This document shows positions 1 through 8,219 of a stretch of DNA of 32,002 nucleotides, one piece after another. Made by a program: the position numbers and the translations under genes. The DNA is taken from positions 1,597-33,598 of the forward strand of contig JAUNVM010000026.1 in assembly GCA_030537635.1 (NCBI GenBank), written 5' to 3'. A model generated the notes under the pieces. That model worked only from the letters and a program-made list of their open reading frames with translations. It was not told the origin of the DNA and made no database searches. Every line of letters begins with the position of its first letter. Position 1 is the first letter of the stretch. The DNA comes from Flaviflexus sp. (GTDB lineage: Bacteria > Actinomycetota > Actinomycetes > Actinomycetales > Actinomycetaceae).

Positions 1-262
1 GCAAATCGCGGAACCTGCGATAGCGCTGACGTAACACATTGGCCGCCCGGGAGGGCAGATCGATTGAGTCGATTTCGAGCTCACCGGGCAGCGTGGGCAT
101 GAGCTGCTCCAGCGTGGCGTATTGCAGATGCTTCTTCGCGTAGTCAGCGCACCGCCTCACCGTGTCCGCTCGCTCTTCCTCGCTCGCCGCCGAGACTTCT
201 GCCTGCCAATCACCGTCGAGACGTCCCTCAATCCACGGGAAGAGATCTCGCCAGGTTGCCAC
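1..262 (-). CDS. Hypothetical protein A, partial (C-terminus beyond window)
   Basis: An open reading frame of 87 codons runs off the left edge. I place the start at a GTG (260-262) preceded by a GAGGG ribosome-binding site about 6 nt away. Residues ~1-60 are charged and helical-looking. Residues ~62-87 (IDLPSRAANVLRQRYRRFRD) resemble the C-terminal domain of the RNA polymerase alpha subunit, where a similar 'DLPxRAxNxLRR' segment opens the helix-hairpin-helix fold; this is inference from a short stretch. It lies 61 bp downstream of gene B in the same direction, so it is probably the third gene of the C-B-A operon. Function unknown. Confidence 0.6.
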   Translation of the reverse strand, partial: MATWRDLFPWIEGRLDGDWQAEVSAASEEERADTVRRCADYAKKHLQYATLEQLMPTLPGELEIDSIDLPSRAANVLRQRYRRFRDL

Positions 263-294
263 GTTGCACCCTCTTTTCGTCAGTTACGGCCGAT

Positions 295-315
295 CCTCCG
301 GACGCTCCCCGGAGG
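295..315 (-). terminator. Hairpin between genes B and A
   Basis: A perfect 7-bp inverted repeat (CCTCCGG / CCGGAGG) with a 7-nt loop lies between the stop of gene B and the start of gene A. There is no T-tract. It could attenuate read-through into gene A or mark the 3' end of the B message. Confidence 0.35.
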
Positions 316-323
316 TCCTGCCC

Positions 324-1226
324 CTAGGAGGTCTTGTCTTTGAACCAGGACCATGTCACCCGGACAAGCCGCGATACAGCACGCCACAGGTCATGGCAGG
401 AACTGCAGTGTCCCGACCGATGCTCCGCTCGGTGTTTGGCCGGCGCGGATGTTGCGGCAGAGGCGCCCGCGCCTCGGCTCGCACGCTCCTTGGCCTCATC
501 GGCTGATCCTTCGCGAGATCCCGGGCCGGAATCCGTCGCGGCCCCCTCAGCGGATGGGCCTGATTCCTCGCCCAATCCTGCGCCGGAACCCTCGCCAGTT
601 CCCTCTGCGGACTCGGTGCCGGCTTCGTTTCCAGAATCGGTGTCCGCTTCACGGGCGGCTGCGACGGATGAGGGCGAGGCACCGGCCACGGCCTTGTCCT
701 CGCTCATCTCGGAGCTGTCCTTGAGACTCTTTTCGGAGCTGGCTTCTACGTTCTTCTCGCTCAAGGCCTCGCCGTCAGCGCGGTCATGGATGCCGTCGCG
801 GTCGGCGCCTTCGAGGGTGATGCCGCGCTCGGCGATGAGGGCGGCGGCCGGCTCTGCGAGGAGCTCCCAGGGGATGTACCGGCGAATAATGCCGCAGTGG
901 CGACGGGTGCTCGGTTCCGCCTCAACCTCGGTGGTCGCGGACGCAATGAGTTCCTCGTCGACTCCGAGAACTTCGGCCAGCCAGATCATGGCAGGTCCAT
1001 CGGAGAGACGCTGGTAGGTGGTGCGGGCCGAAAGATTCGGTTCCTTGCGCGTATATGTTTCCGCCTCGACCCCGACCTGCTCGCGGAACCAGGAGCACAT
1101 GTGCTCACGCTGGGACGAATACCATTCCTCCTCAAGACCGGCCATGGCATCAGACATGGGCCGGTTCTCGGGCATGGTCTCAAGCAGGTTCGCAAATGTG
1201 CGCACGTCGAAGTCGATGTCGGTCAT
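324..1226 (-). CDS. Hypothetical protein B with long acidic/serine-rich region
   Basis: 300 residues from an ATG at 1226 with a good GGAAGG site; the frame is open further upstream but those starts have no ribosome site. Residues ~1-130 look folded and include a Trp/Tyr-rich stretch (EEWYSSQREHMCSWF) and a predicted helical 'AMIWLAEVLGVDEEL' segment. Residues ~135-260 are low complexity, rich in Ser, Glu, Gly, Ala and Asp, and probably disordered. The tail turns basic, contains a His/Cys cluster (HRSGHCSSCHDLW) and ends in a hydrophobic, Trp-rich helix that could be amphipathic. I recognise no family. It sits 107 bp downstream of gene C and 61 bp upstream of gene A. Confidence 0.7.
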   Translation of the reverse strand: MTDIDFDVRTFANLLETMPENRPMSDAMAGLEEEWYSSQREHMCSWFREQVGVEAETYTRKEPNLSARTTYQRLSDGPAMIWLAEVLGVDEELIASATTEVEAEPSTRRHCGIIRRYIPWELLAEPAAALIAERGITLEGADRDGIHDRADGEALSEKNVEASSEKSLKDSSEMSEDKAVAGASPSSVAAAREADTDSGNEAGTESAEGTGEGSGAGLGEESGPSAEGAATDSGPGSREGSADEAKERASRGAGASAATSAPAKHRAEHRSGHCSSCHDLWRAVSRLVRVTWSWFKDKTS

Positions 1227-1333
1227 AGCGGCCTTCCGTCTTGGCGTTGTTCCTAGGGTAGTGGATGTTGATGGGAGCCGAGAAAGGAATGTAGGCGAGC
1301 CCAAGAAATACCTGATATTTTCCCGGGATTCTC

Positions 1334-3073
1334 CTAGGTTTTGGTATTGGGAACGAGATCGTGGGGGCCAATAAACCCGATGTGGATCTTGCCTGTGGGG
1401 CCGCCGAGGTCATCATAAAAGTAGAGGCGGGGGCTGAGGCTGCCGCCGCCCTCGGAAATTTTCAGGTGCGCCTCCATAAACACCTGGCCATCCACCGCTT
1501 CCTCAATCTGCGAATCGCAGGGAAACATGCGCAGGCTGCGGAACCGCGCGCTCTGCCGCACCGTATCGGATTCCTTCATGGCCACCTTGGAGGGATTGAT
1601 AGAGGTATGGCCCGAGTGCTGGCACCAGAGGTAGAAACCGCCGGTGAAGGAATCATCAAGGTTTTCTCTGGCGTACCGATGCAGGGACTGCAGGCCCCGC
1701 CACAGGGTGTTGGCCCAGACCGAGCTCATGGGGTGGCTTTCGAGCCGATCAACGTCGCGAACAACATCCTCGGGTATGACGAGCAGGTCGCTGAGATACA
1801 CCTGGCCCTGCAAGACAGCCTCTTGAATGGTCGACACCGTGTCATCCGGGCCGTCCGGGCTACTCGTCTCCAGGTCGGTAAGGTCATCAATCCAGCCGGC
1901 CTCGGTGCCGGCCCGGGTCAGCCGCTCCACCTGTCCGAGAAGGGAGTTGCGGGCCTCCTCGCATTCGATCAGCATTCGCCGCAGCTCATCCAGTTCGGCT
2001 TCGAGCTGCGCACACTTGTCTTCCAGGGACTCGATCTCATCCTCAAGGCTGGGCTCTTCAACGGCCTCAACGGACTGGGCAAAATCGCGTAGCGCCTTAT
2101 GGGGCAGCAGATTGACCGAGCGCTGCTCGACCCGGGAGGCCGGCTGACTGCGACCCCCGCTGATGAGCTTTGAATAGGGGTAGAAGCGGTGGGCGCGCGG
2201 ATTTGTGAGGTTCTCGGTGCCGTAGACGCGGACGGCCCCACCCCACACCGCCATATCCGGCTGCATCCGACGGAATTCGTCCTGGGCTCCCGACGTCAGG
2301 GCAATAACCCTGGCCAAACCCACCAGTCGGTCCGCCAGCTCATTGGCCATCTCCACATCATCACCCAGGGGCGGGTCCGATCGGTACGTGACCACGACAA
2401 GGGGAAGCCTGCGGTACTGGGCGAAGATCTCTTCCTCGAGCTTCGCGGCCTCCCCCGGCTCCAAGGTCACCGGGTTGGCAACAATTTCGCTGCCGCCCAG
2501 GCGGGCATCGGTTCCCACCTGCAACAGGGCCCGCACCAGGTGCGCCCTTCCGGGCGCATAGATCGCAGAATAGTTTGCCCCATCGGCCTCGTTGTCGATC
2601 CACACGTGGATCCGGTCCTGGAGGGCCACCACCCGAATCCGGGTGAGGACGGTGGCCTCGTGAATATTCTTCTTCGTGCTCTCCACGACGAATCCGCATT
2701 GGTCCTCAAACATCTTGACCGAGACCTTGCGCGGCCCACCATCATCAGACCAGAACTTATAGCTGCCCTCGGCCAGGGGTTCACTCATGTCCCCGTCGTC
2801 CCCAGGGCCGGCCCCGCCCGAAGATCCATCAGCCGCAGCATTGCTCGCGTGGCCAATATCGCCGGGGGCAGGGTTAACTGCGGGATCGGTGTCTTCCGCA
2901 CCAGCATCATCGGTGGCTGTATCTGCACCATAGGCAGCATCTCGGGCGGCGGCGCCGGGCCCCTCGAACTTCTCGCCCCGGGCCCATCTGGAGACCATGA
3001 GGAGGGCGTGCTGAAGCGCCGCATTCGGGTCATTCACCCGTGCGTTCCAGAGAACCCTTGAGATTGTGGCCAT
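1334..3073 (-). CDS. Large hypothetical protein C with central coiled coil
   Basis: 579 residues, family not recognised. Layout: a short helical N-terminus (1-40); an acidic Asp/Ala/Gly linker (~45-98); an alpha/beta-looking domain (~103-300) containing 'RLPLVVVTYRSDPP' and 'VWGGAVRVYG'; a charged heptad-like coiled coil (~339-388); and a compact C-terminal domain (~415-579) ending in 'GKIHIGFIGPHDLVPNTKT'. That ending recalls C-termini of other uncharacterised actinobacterial accessory proteins, but this is an impression only. No signal peptide or membrane segment is visible. The ATG at 3073 has no convincing ribosome site, so the start is uncertain or the message may be leaderless. It is the first gene of the putative C-B-A operon. 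Confidence 0.7.
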   Translation of the reverse strand: MATISRVLWNARVNDPNAALQHALLMVSRWARGEKFEGPGAAARDAAYGADTATDDAGAEDTDPAVNPAPGDIGHASNAAADGSSGGAGPGDDGDMSEPLAEGSYKFWSDDGGPRKVSVKMFEDQCGFVVESTKKNIHEATVLTRIRVVALQDRIHVWIDNEADGANYSAIYAPGRAHLVRALLQVGTDARLGGSEIVANPVTLEPGEAAKLEEEIFAQYRRLPLVVVTYRSDPPLGDDVEMANELADRLVGLARVIALTSGAQDEFRRMQPDMAVWGGAVRVYGTENLTNPRAHRFYPYSKLISGGRSQPASRVEQRSVNLLPHKALRDFAQSVEAVEEPSLEDEIESLEDKCAQLEAELDELRRMLIECEEARNSLLGQVERLTRAGTEAGWIDDLTDLETSSPDGPDDTVSTIQEAVLQGQVYLSDLLVIPEDVVRDVDRLESHPMSSVWANTLWRGLQSLHRYARENLDDSFTGGFYLWCQHSGHTSINPSKVAMKESDTVRQSARFRSLRMFPCDSQIEEAVDGQVFMEAHLKISEGGGSLSPRLYFYDDLGGPTGKIHIGFIGPHDLVPNTKT

Positions 3074-3555
3074 GGCGCAAGTCTATGGAGATTTTCCGAC
3101 AAATACCTGGGAATGGTCAGCTGTTCACACCGCCTGCGCGGCCGTACCGGGAGAGCAAAGAGTGGGGTGCATGGCGGGGCGGGACAATGGGGTCAATGGT
3201 GGGGATGGAGGAAGGAAGTGGCCGGCCCGCGACCGCTCCCCAGCCGCACACGTGTCCCGGTACGCCCTATCGGCGAAGTGCTGGCCTCTCGCGGACCGGC
3301 GACCGCGGTGACTCTCTCCTTATACCCTTCCACCGAGATCCACCGTGAGAATAGAGCCGGAGTCCCGCACGGTTGCGGGACTCCGGCCTGGGCCTGCGGG
3401 GGTCACCACGTTCCCGCGGCCCCGGAAAGCTAAGCTTTCCGCCACGCCTCGGCATCGCAGACTATGACACCGAGACGGAGCTGATAGGCATCATGTGCCC
3501 GGGGTCGGAGGTCGATGTAGGTGGTTAGACCCACCAAACAATTCGATCCCGGCTC
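3074..3555. other. 482-bp intergenic region without a gene
   Basis: Lies between the sugar operon's last gene and gene C, both minus strand. The open frames here have no family resemblance and no ribosome sites. It holds three inverted repeats: a strong hairpin at 3357-3386, a small one at 3423-3441 (CGGAAAGC TAA GCTTTCCG) and a 5-bp one at 3520-3535. It must also carry the promoter of gene C, but I see no convincing -35/-10 pair. Confidence 0.6.
3357..3386 (-). terminator. Perfect 13-bp hairpin, candidate terminator of the sugar operon
   Basis: A flawless 13-bp GC-rich inverted repeat (CCGGAGTCCCGCA and its complement) closes a CGGT tetraloop. It lies 170 bp beyond the stop of the last sugar-operon gene. 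It lacks a T-tract, as do the other hairpins in this window. Confidence 0.5.
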
Positions 3556-4320
3556 CTAGAAGACGGTGTAGCCGCCATCAACCGTGATAACTGATCCGGT
3601 CACGAAGGAGGATGCCTCGGAGGCCAGGTAGATGAGCACGCCGGAAAGCTCGGAGGGCACTCCGTAGCGTTTCATCGGGGCGTCATCGATCCAGTGCCGC
3701 TGGAAGCGTGGCTCGTCAACCGGGGACATGTCAGTTTTCATATATCCGGGGGCAATCGCGTTGACGCGCACCCCGAGTGGCCCCCATTCGGCAGCCAGCG
3801 ACCGTGTGAGATGGTGTACGGCGGCCTTGGAGGCGTTATAAGCTGGCTGCCATTGCGGTCGGTTGACGATCATGCCCGACATAGATCCAATGTTGATGAT
3901 CGACCCGGATCCCGCCTCGACCATCTCCCGCCCTACAGATTGGCACATCATCCACACAGCGTTGAGGTTGACGTCGATAACGTGATGCCACTCTTCGTCC
4001 TGGACGTCGAGAGCATCGCCGTGAATGCAAGCACCGGCATTGTTGACCAGCACGTCAATCTGGCCAAATTCTGCCAATGTCGCTGCGACCAGTTCATCAC
4101 AGACCTCCCGGCGGGTGAGATCACCGAGGTGGGTGGCAACACCGAGATCGGCCTCGGCCTGAACGAGGCGGGTTGTCTCGCTTAACCACTGCTCATCCCT
4201 GCCGGCCAGCATGAGATTCTTGATTCCTGCCCGGGCCAGGGTAAGGGCAAATTCTCGGCCGAGGCCACGGCTGGCACCAGTGATAATTGCTGTCTTCATT
4301 GACAGATCGAAGATATTCAT
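3556..4320 (-). CDS. Short-chain dehydrogenase/reductase (SDR), probable polyol or sugar oxidoreductase
   Basis: 254 residues, usual for classical SDRs. The start is the ATG at 4320, preceded by GGGAGAA. Visible motifs: the cofactor glycine motif TGASRGLG (14-21), NNAG (93-96), catalytic Asn118, Ser148 and the YxxxK pair Tyr161/Lys165, and the C-terminal 'TGSVITVDGGY' typical of the gluconate 5-dehydrogenase/ketoacyl reductase-like group. It ends the sugar operon, 52 bp after the binding-protein gene. In that context it probably oxidises a second polyol or interconverts a keto-sugar for the xylulose pathway. The exact substrate cannot be read from the sequence. Confidence 0.85.
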   Translation of the reverse strand: MNIFDLSMKTAIITGASRGLGREFALTLARAGIKNLMLAGRDEQWLSETTRLVQAEADLGVATHLGDLTRREVCDELVAATLAEFGQIDVLVNNAGACIHGDALDVQDEEWHHVIDVNLNAVWMMCQSVGREMVEAGSGSIINIGSMSGMIVNRPQWQPAYNASKAAVHHLTRSLAAEWGPLGVRVNAIAPGYMKTDMSPVDEPRFQRHWIDDAPMKRYGVPSELSGVLIYLASEASSFVTGSVITVDGGYTVF

Positions 4321-4333
4321 TGCTTCTCCCGTA

Positions 4334-4359
4334 GTGGGGGAGCCACCCGGCTCCCCCAC
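4334..4359 (-). terminator. Hairpin after the binding-protein gene
   Basis: A perfect 11-bp inverted repeat (GTGGGGGAGCC / GGCTCCCCCAC) with loop ACCC lies between the binding-protein stop and the SDR ribosome site. It is likely a partial terminator or 3' RNA-stabilising element inside the operon. Confidence 0.5.
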
Positions 4360-4372
4360 CTACTTTTCAGCG

Positions 4373-5440
4373 TTACTTTTCCTGACCGGGCAGGCCCTCA
4401 TAAGCGATGTTGCCGCTCTTGAGGTTGTCATCCACCAGGTCGGGAATGGTCTTGACGAAGTCCTTGTGGCCGGTAACCACGTGTTCCATGGCTTGACCAA
4501 CGTTGTCCGGATTGATCTCAGGCATCTCGTAGATAAGCTCGGCCTTTTCCGTGCTGTCATCACGGGCCAGCTGCGCCACATAGGCGAGGCCGGCGGCGAG
4601 CTGAACGGTGCCGTGCTGGAGGAACGTGCCGACCATCTCGCCATCTTCTACGGCGCGCAGACCATCCTCGATGCCGTCAATTCCAACGACCTTGACGTCA
4701 GTCATACCCTTTTCGTGGAGGGCCTGAATAGCGCCGAGCGCCATATCGTCGTTCTGGGAGAGAACGCCATCAATGTCGTCACCGAAGGCAGAGATCCAGT
4801 TGGACATGCGGTTGACGGCCTCATCGCGGTTCCAGTTCGCGGTCTCATCCGCGAGCACCTTGATGTTCGGGTAGGCGTCCAGAGCTTCCTGGTTACCCTT
4901 GCCGCGGTTAATTTCGCCGGATCCTCCGAGCGGGCCGCGCAGGATGACAATATTGCCTTCCCCACCCATCGCCTCGAAGAGCATCTCAGCTTGATCGCGG
5001 CCGGCCTTGACGTCATCAGGCTGAACAGAGCCGGACAGTTCATCAGAATCCAGGGCCGCATTACAGTCGATGATGGGAATGCCGGCGGCCTTGGCACGCT
5101 CGATCTGCGGCGCCAACGAATCCTGCTGCACCGGGACGATGACGATGCCGTCTACCCCCTGGTCAATGAACTGTTCAACCTGGCTGGCCTGGGTGGACAC
5201 GTCCATCGAGGCCGAATTCCAGAGGAGCTCAATGTTGCGCTCCTTAGCGTACTCCTCCATGCCGTCCTTGCCAGCGGTAAGGAAGGAGCTCATGTCGTAG
5301 ACGGTGACGCCGACGGTGATGGGTGCGAGATCCGAATCAGAATCTCCGTTATTAGCAGGGTCTCCCGCGCCGCAGGCGCTGACGAAGAGACACGAGCTGA
5401 GGGCGAAGGCTCCAATGGCCTTCGTGCGTTGTCCAAACAT
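4373..5440 (-). CDS. Sugar ABC transporter substrate-binding lipoprotein (RbsB-like)
   Basis: 355 residues. I choose the ATG at 5440 because AAAGG lies 8 nt before it; a GTG three codons upstream would leave no spacing. A type II signal peptide is clear: basic n-region (QRTK), hydrophobic stretch and lipobox LFVSAC with Cys23, followed by a Gly/Asp/Asn-rich linker. The remainder has the periplasmic-binding fold of the ribose/xylose group: '[14 protein letters not shown]', '[17 protein letters not shown]' and '[14 protein letters not shown]'. It should deliver a pentose, pentitol or hexitol to the permease/ATPase encoded just upstream. It is flanked by strong hairpins on both sides, which suggests separately tuned expression. 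Confidence 0.92.
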   Translation of the reverse strand: MFGQRTKAIGAFALSSCLFVSACGAGDPANNGDSDSDLAPITVGVTVYDMSSFLTAGKDGMEEYAKERNIELLWNSASMDVSTQASQVEQFIDQGVDGIVIVPVQQDSLAPQIERAKAAGIPIIDCNAALDSDELSGSVQPDDVKAGRDQAEMLFEAMGGEGNIVILRGPLGGSGEINRGKGNQEALDAYPNIKVLADETANWNRDEAVNRMSNWISAFGDDIDGVLSQNDDMALGAIQALHEKGMTDVKVVGIDGIEDGLRAVEDGEMVGTFLQHGTVQLAAGLAYVAQLARDDSTEKAELIYEMPEINPDNVGQAMEHVVTGHKDFVKTIPDLVDDNLKSGNIAYEGLPGQEK

Positions 5441-5625
5441 GTTGCTCACCTTTCGAGTTGAGTTATGTGGAGTGGCAGTGTTGGTGAAGTGTCACCTCAC
5501 GACCCGGATTGCCGGTGCATGAAGGTGGTCGGAGTGGAGGGCGGAGGACCGGACGAGCCGGAGTGGGTTCGGGCGGGCCGGTAGCCCTGATGTTGTGGAC
5601 CCGCCCGAACACGTGGATGCGGTCA
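5441..5625 (-). other. Intercistronic spacer with long-looped inverted repeat
   Basis: This 185-bp spacer separates permease and binding-protein genes. It contains a perfect 11-bp inverted repeat, GTTCGGGCGGG (5567-5577) and CCCGCCCGAAC (5600-5610), with a 22-nt loop. The rest holds only the binding-protein ribosome site. Such spacers commonly raise the yield of the binding protein relative to the membrane components. Confidence 0.5.
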
Positions 5626-6588
5626 TCAAGAGTCTTGTCGGCGCTTGGTGGACCACACGTCAACCGACACAGCGGCGACGATGAGAAGGCCCTTGACGAC
5701 GCTCTGCCAGTAGGTCGGCACTGTGAGGATGTCGAGACCGTTATTGAGGGTCTGCATGAGGAGCAGGCCAAGCGCGGTTCCCCACACGGTTCCCCGGCCG
5801 CCAAGTAGTGACGCACCGCCGATGACGACTGCAGCAATCGAGTCGAGCTCAAAGCCCTGGCCGAGCGAAGGCGGACCGGAAATGACGCGAGAGGACAGCA
5901 TGAGACCGGAGATGCCGGCGAGGAGGCCCGAAATGGCGTAGACGCGGAACAGCACCCACTTAGTACGGATACCGGCGATGCCGGCCGCCTCGGCGTTGCC
6001 GCCCACCGCATACACCTGCATGCCGAACACCGTGCGCTTCATGACGACGGCGAGGATAACGATACCGAGGATCATAGCGATCACCGGAATGGTGAGACCA
6101 AAGAGGCGGGTGTTGGCGATCCAACCGTAGGAGTCGGGCAGACCGTTGATGGGTGCGCCGCCGCCGATGGCATATGCAACGCCAGATGCTGCGGTCATGG
6201 TGCCGAGCGTGGCAATGAAGGGTGGCAGGTTGAGGTTAGCAACGAGGACACCGTTAATCATTCCGACGATGGTGCCGGCGAGGATCGCGGCGATGATGGG
6301 AAGCCACCAATTGTCCCGCACGTTGACGGACACCCAGGCCCCCGTCATGGCGGCTACGGCGATGGTGGATCCGGGTGAAAGGTCAATACCGCCGGTGAGG
6401 ATCACCAGGGTCTGCCCAAGAGCGATAAGTGCGAAGGGCGCAGCCGCAATCATGATGTTCTGCAGATTGTCGAGCGTCGCAAAACGACCGGACTTGTAAC
6501 TGAAGAACGCAATGATCAGCAGCATCACCCACACCATCGCGTAGCGGATGGCGAAGTTCTTCACCTTTTCTGAGTTCAGCTTGCTCAT
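5626..6588 (-). CDS. Sugar ABC transporter permease (RbsC-like)
   Basis: 320 residues, typical for the RbsC/XylH/AraH family. The ATG at 6588 follows a strong GGAGG. Many hydrophobic segments are visible, with family hallmarks: 'ALGQTLVILTGGIDLSPGS' (~56-74), 'PPFIATLGTM', 'YAVGGNAEAAGIAGI' (the cytoplasmic coupling loop that contacts the ATPase) and 'IAAVVIGGASLLGGRGT'. It forms the transmembrane channel of the importer. It lies 34 bp downstream of the ATPase gene, in the same operon. Confidence 0.94.
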   Translation of the reverse strand: MSKLNSEKVKNFAIRYAMVWVMLLIIAFFSYKSGRFATLDNLQNIMIAAAPFALIALGQTLVILTGGIDLSPGSTIAVAAMTGAWVSVNVRDNWWLPIIAAILAGTIVGMINGVLVANLNLPPFIATLGTMTAASGVAYAIGGGAPINGLPDSYGWIANTRLFGLTIPVIAMILGIVILAVVMKRTVFGMQVYAVGGNAEAAGIAGIRTKWVLFRVYAISGLLAGISGLMLSSRVISGPPSLGQGFELDSIAAVVIGGASLLGGRGTVWGTALGLLLMQTLNNGLDILTVPTYWQSVVKGLLIVAAVSVDVWSTKRRQDS

Positions 6589-6622
6589 CGGAGCCTCCTA
6601 GCTTCGAAAGCGATTGTTGTGA

Positions 6623-8215
6623 TCACGGCTTACCTTTCTTGTCAGGTACCTTGTCCCTCGCGTCGGGGCGCTCGGCGACACCCTGCCCGGAGGCCGCAAG
6701 GAAGATAACTTCCTGGGCATCGGGGGAAACAAGTTCTTCTCGATTCAGTTCCGCCTGAATCACCCCGTCACGCATGACGAGAGTGCGGTTGGACAGGCCA
6801 AGGACCTCGTTGATGTCCGAGGAGACGAGGAGAATCCCCATACCCTTCTTCGCGAGGTCAACAATGAGGTGGTAGAGCTCCGAGCGGGCACCGACGTCAA
6901 CACCTCGCGTGGGCTCGTCGAGGAGCAGTAGATCAGTACGGCCAGTCAGCCACCGAGCAACCACAATCTTTTGCTGATTGCCACCAGAAAGGGTTCCGAC
7001 CGACTGTCGAAGCCCCTTCGACTTGAGCCGTACGGACTTCATAACGTCGCCAACCTCGCGCGCCTGCTTGGAGCGCAGCAGCCAACCTGCCTTGTGATAA
7101 CGCTCGATGCGGGGAATCGCGCCATTGTCACCCACATTCATCTGCAGGAAGAGCCCTTCGCCCTTGCGGTCCTCGGGGACCATGGCGATATGGCTGGCGA
7201 TGGACTCCACCGGGGTGGTCTTGGTGAACTCCCGGTCCCCCACCCGCATCTTCCCCGCGAGAATCTTGCGTTTGCCAAAGACGGCCTCGAGAAATTCTGT
7301 ACGTCCGGCGCCAACCAAGCCCGACAGGCTGACGATTTCGCCTCGACGCACCTTGAGGGAGACTGGGCCGGAGGCCCCATCGACCACCATGTCCTCGGCC
7401 TCGAAGACGCACTCCTCGGATTCCGGCTCGGTTACCGGAGGGAACAGGGCCTCAAGTTCCCGGCCGATCATCGAGGTAACGATCTCCTCGTCGGTGATTT
7501 CATCGATGAGCCGATCGTCAACCAAGTGTCCGTCGCGCAGGACAACAACACGGTCGGCGATCGCCCGAATTTCCGCCATCTTGTGCGTTGTGTACATCAT
7601 CGCCACGCCCTGATCGCGCAGTCGGCGCACAACGTCGTAAAGCTTCTCGGTTTCTCGCTCGGAGATAGCAGAGGTGGGTTCGTCCAAGAGGAGGACACGG
7701 GCCCCGCGGGAAGAGTTCTTGATGATCTCCACGATCTGACGCAGTGCTACTGACAGGGAGCGCAGCTGGGCCTCAGGGCGAATATTCACGCCGAACTCAT
7801 CGATCATCTGCTGCGCTTGGCGAATCATCTCGCCTCGGTCGAGGAAACCGAGCTTATTCTTGATTTCTCGCCCGACGAAGAGGTTCTCGTAAACCATCAT
7901 GTCGTTGATCCCAGCAAGCTCCTGCGGCACGATCGCCACACCACGCTCCAGAGCATCATGAATTCCACCGGTGAGCTGCTCACCGTCCACAAAGACCTTC
8001 CCAGCATCGGCCTCGTATTGGCCAGAGATAATCTTCATGAGGGTGGACTTGCCGGCACCGTTCTCCCCGGCAAGTGCAACCACGGTTCCCTGCTCGATCT
8101 CAAGGGAAATACCCTCGAGCACCGGAACGCCGCCAAAACCTTTATCAATCCCCTCCACCCGGAGGAAGTCCTCCCTCGCAGCGGAGGCCTGGGCCTGCTT
8201 TGTCATGCCTTCCAC
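6623..8215 (-). CDS. Sugar ABC transporter ATPase, two nucleotide-binding domains (RbsA-like)
   Basis: 530 residues with the duplicated layout of RbsA/XylG/AraG. First domain: Walker A GENGAGKST, degenerate signature LSVALRQ, Walker B VLLLDEPTS. Second domain: degenerate Walker A GLVGAGRTE, signature LSGGNQQK, Walker B LLLLDEPTRGVD. This asymmetry is normal for the family. The dehydrogenase gene ends only 4 bp upstream, so translation is probably coupled. The start is either the GTG at 8215 or an ATG at 8206; GGAAGG lies too close to the latter, so I keep the GTG. The C-terminus carries a short charged tail (RPDARDKVPDKKGKP). Confidence 0.93.
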   Translation of the reverse strand: MEGMTKQAQASAAREDFLRVEGIDKGFGGVPVLEGISLEIEQGTVVALAGENGAGKSTLMKIISGQYEADAGKVFVDGEQLTGGIHDALERGVAIVPQELAGINDMMVYENLFVGREIKNKLGFLDRGEMIRQAQQMIDEFGVNIRPEAQLRSLSVALRQIVEIIKNSSRGARVLLLDEPTSAISERETEKLYDVVRRLRDQGVAMMYTTHKMAEIRAIADRVVVLRDGHLVDDRLIDEITDEEIVTSMIGRELEALFPPVTEPESEECVFEAEDMVVDGASGPVSLKVRRGEIVSLSGLVGAGRTEFLEAVFGKRKILAGKMRVGDREFTKTTPVESIASHIAMVPEDRKGEGLFLQMNVGDNGAIPRIERYHKAGWLLRSKQAREVGDVMKSVRLKSKGLRQSVGTLSGGNQQKIVVARWLTGRTDLLLLDEPTRGVDVGARSELYHLIVDLAKKGMGILLVSSDINEVLGLSNRTLVMRDGVIQAELNREELVSPDAQEVIFLAASGQGVAERPDARDKVPDKKGKP

Positions 8216-8219
8216 GTCC

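Noticed and set aside
324..450. CxxCH in protein B as a cytochrome c heme site
   Set aside because: No signal peptide or cytochrome fold; a single CxxCH in a disordered tail is weak evidence.
4211..5461. 416-codon plus-strand frame opposite the sugar-binding-protein gene
   Set aside because: It is an antisense shadow produced by the GC-rich codon usage of the real gene.
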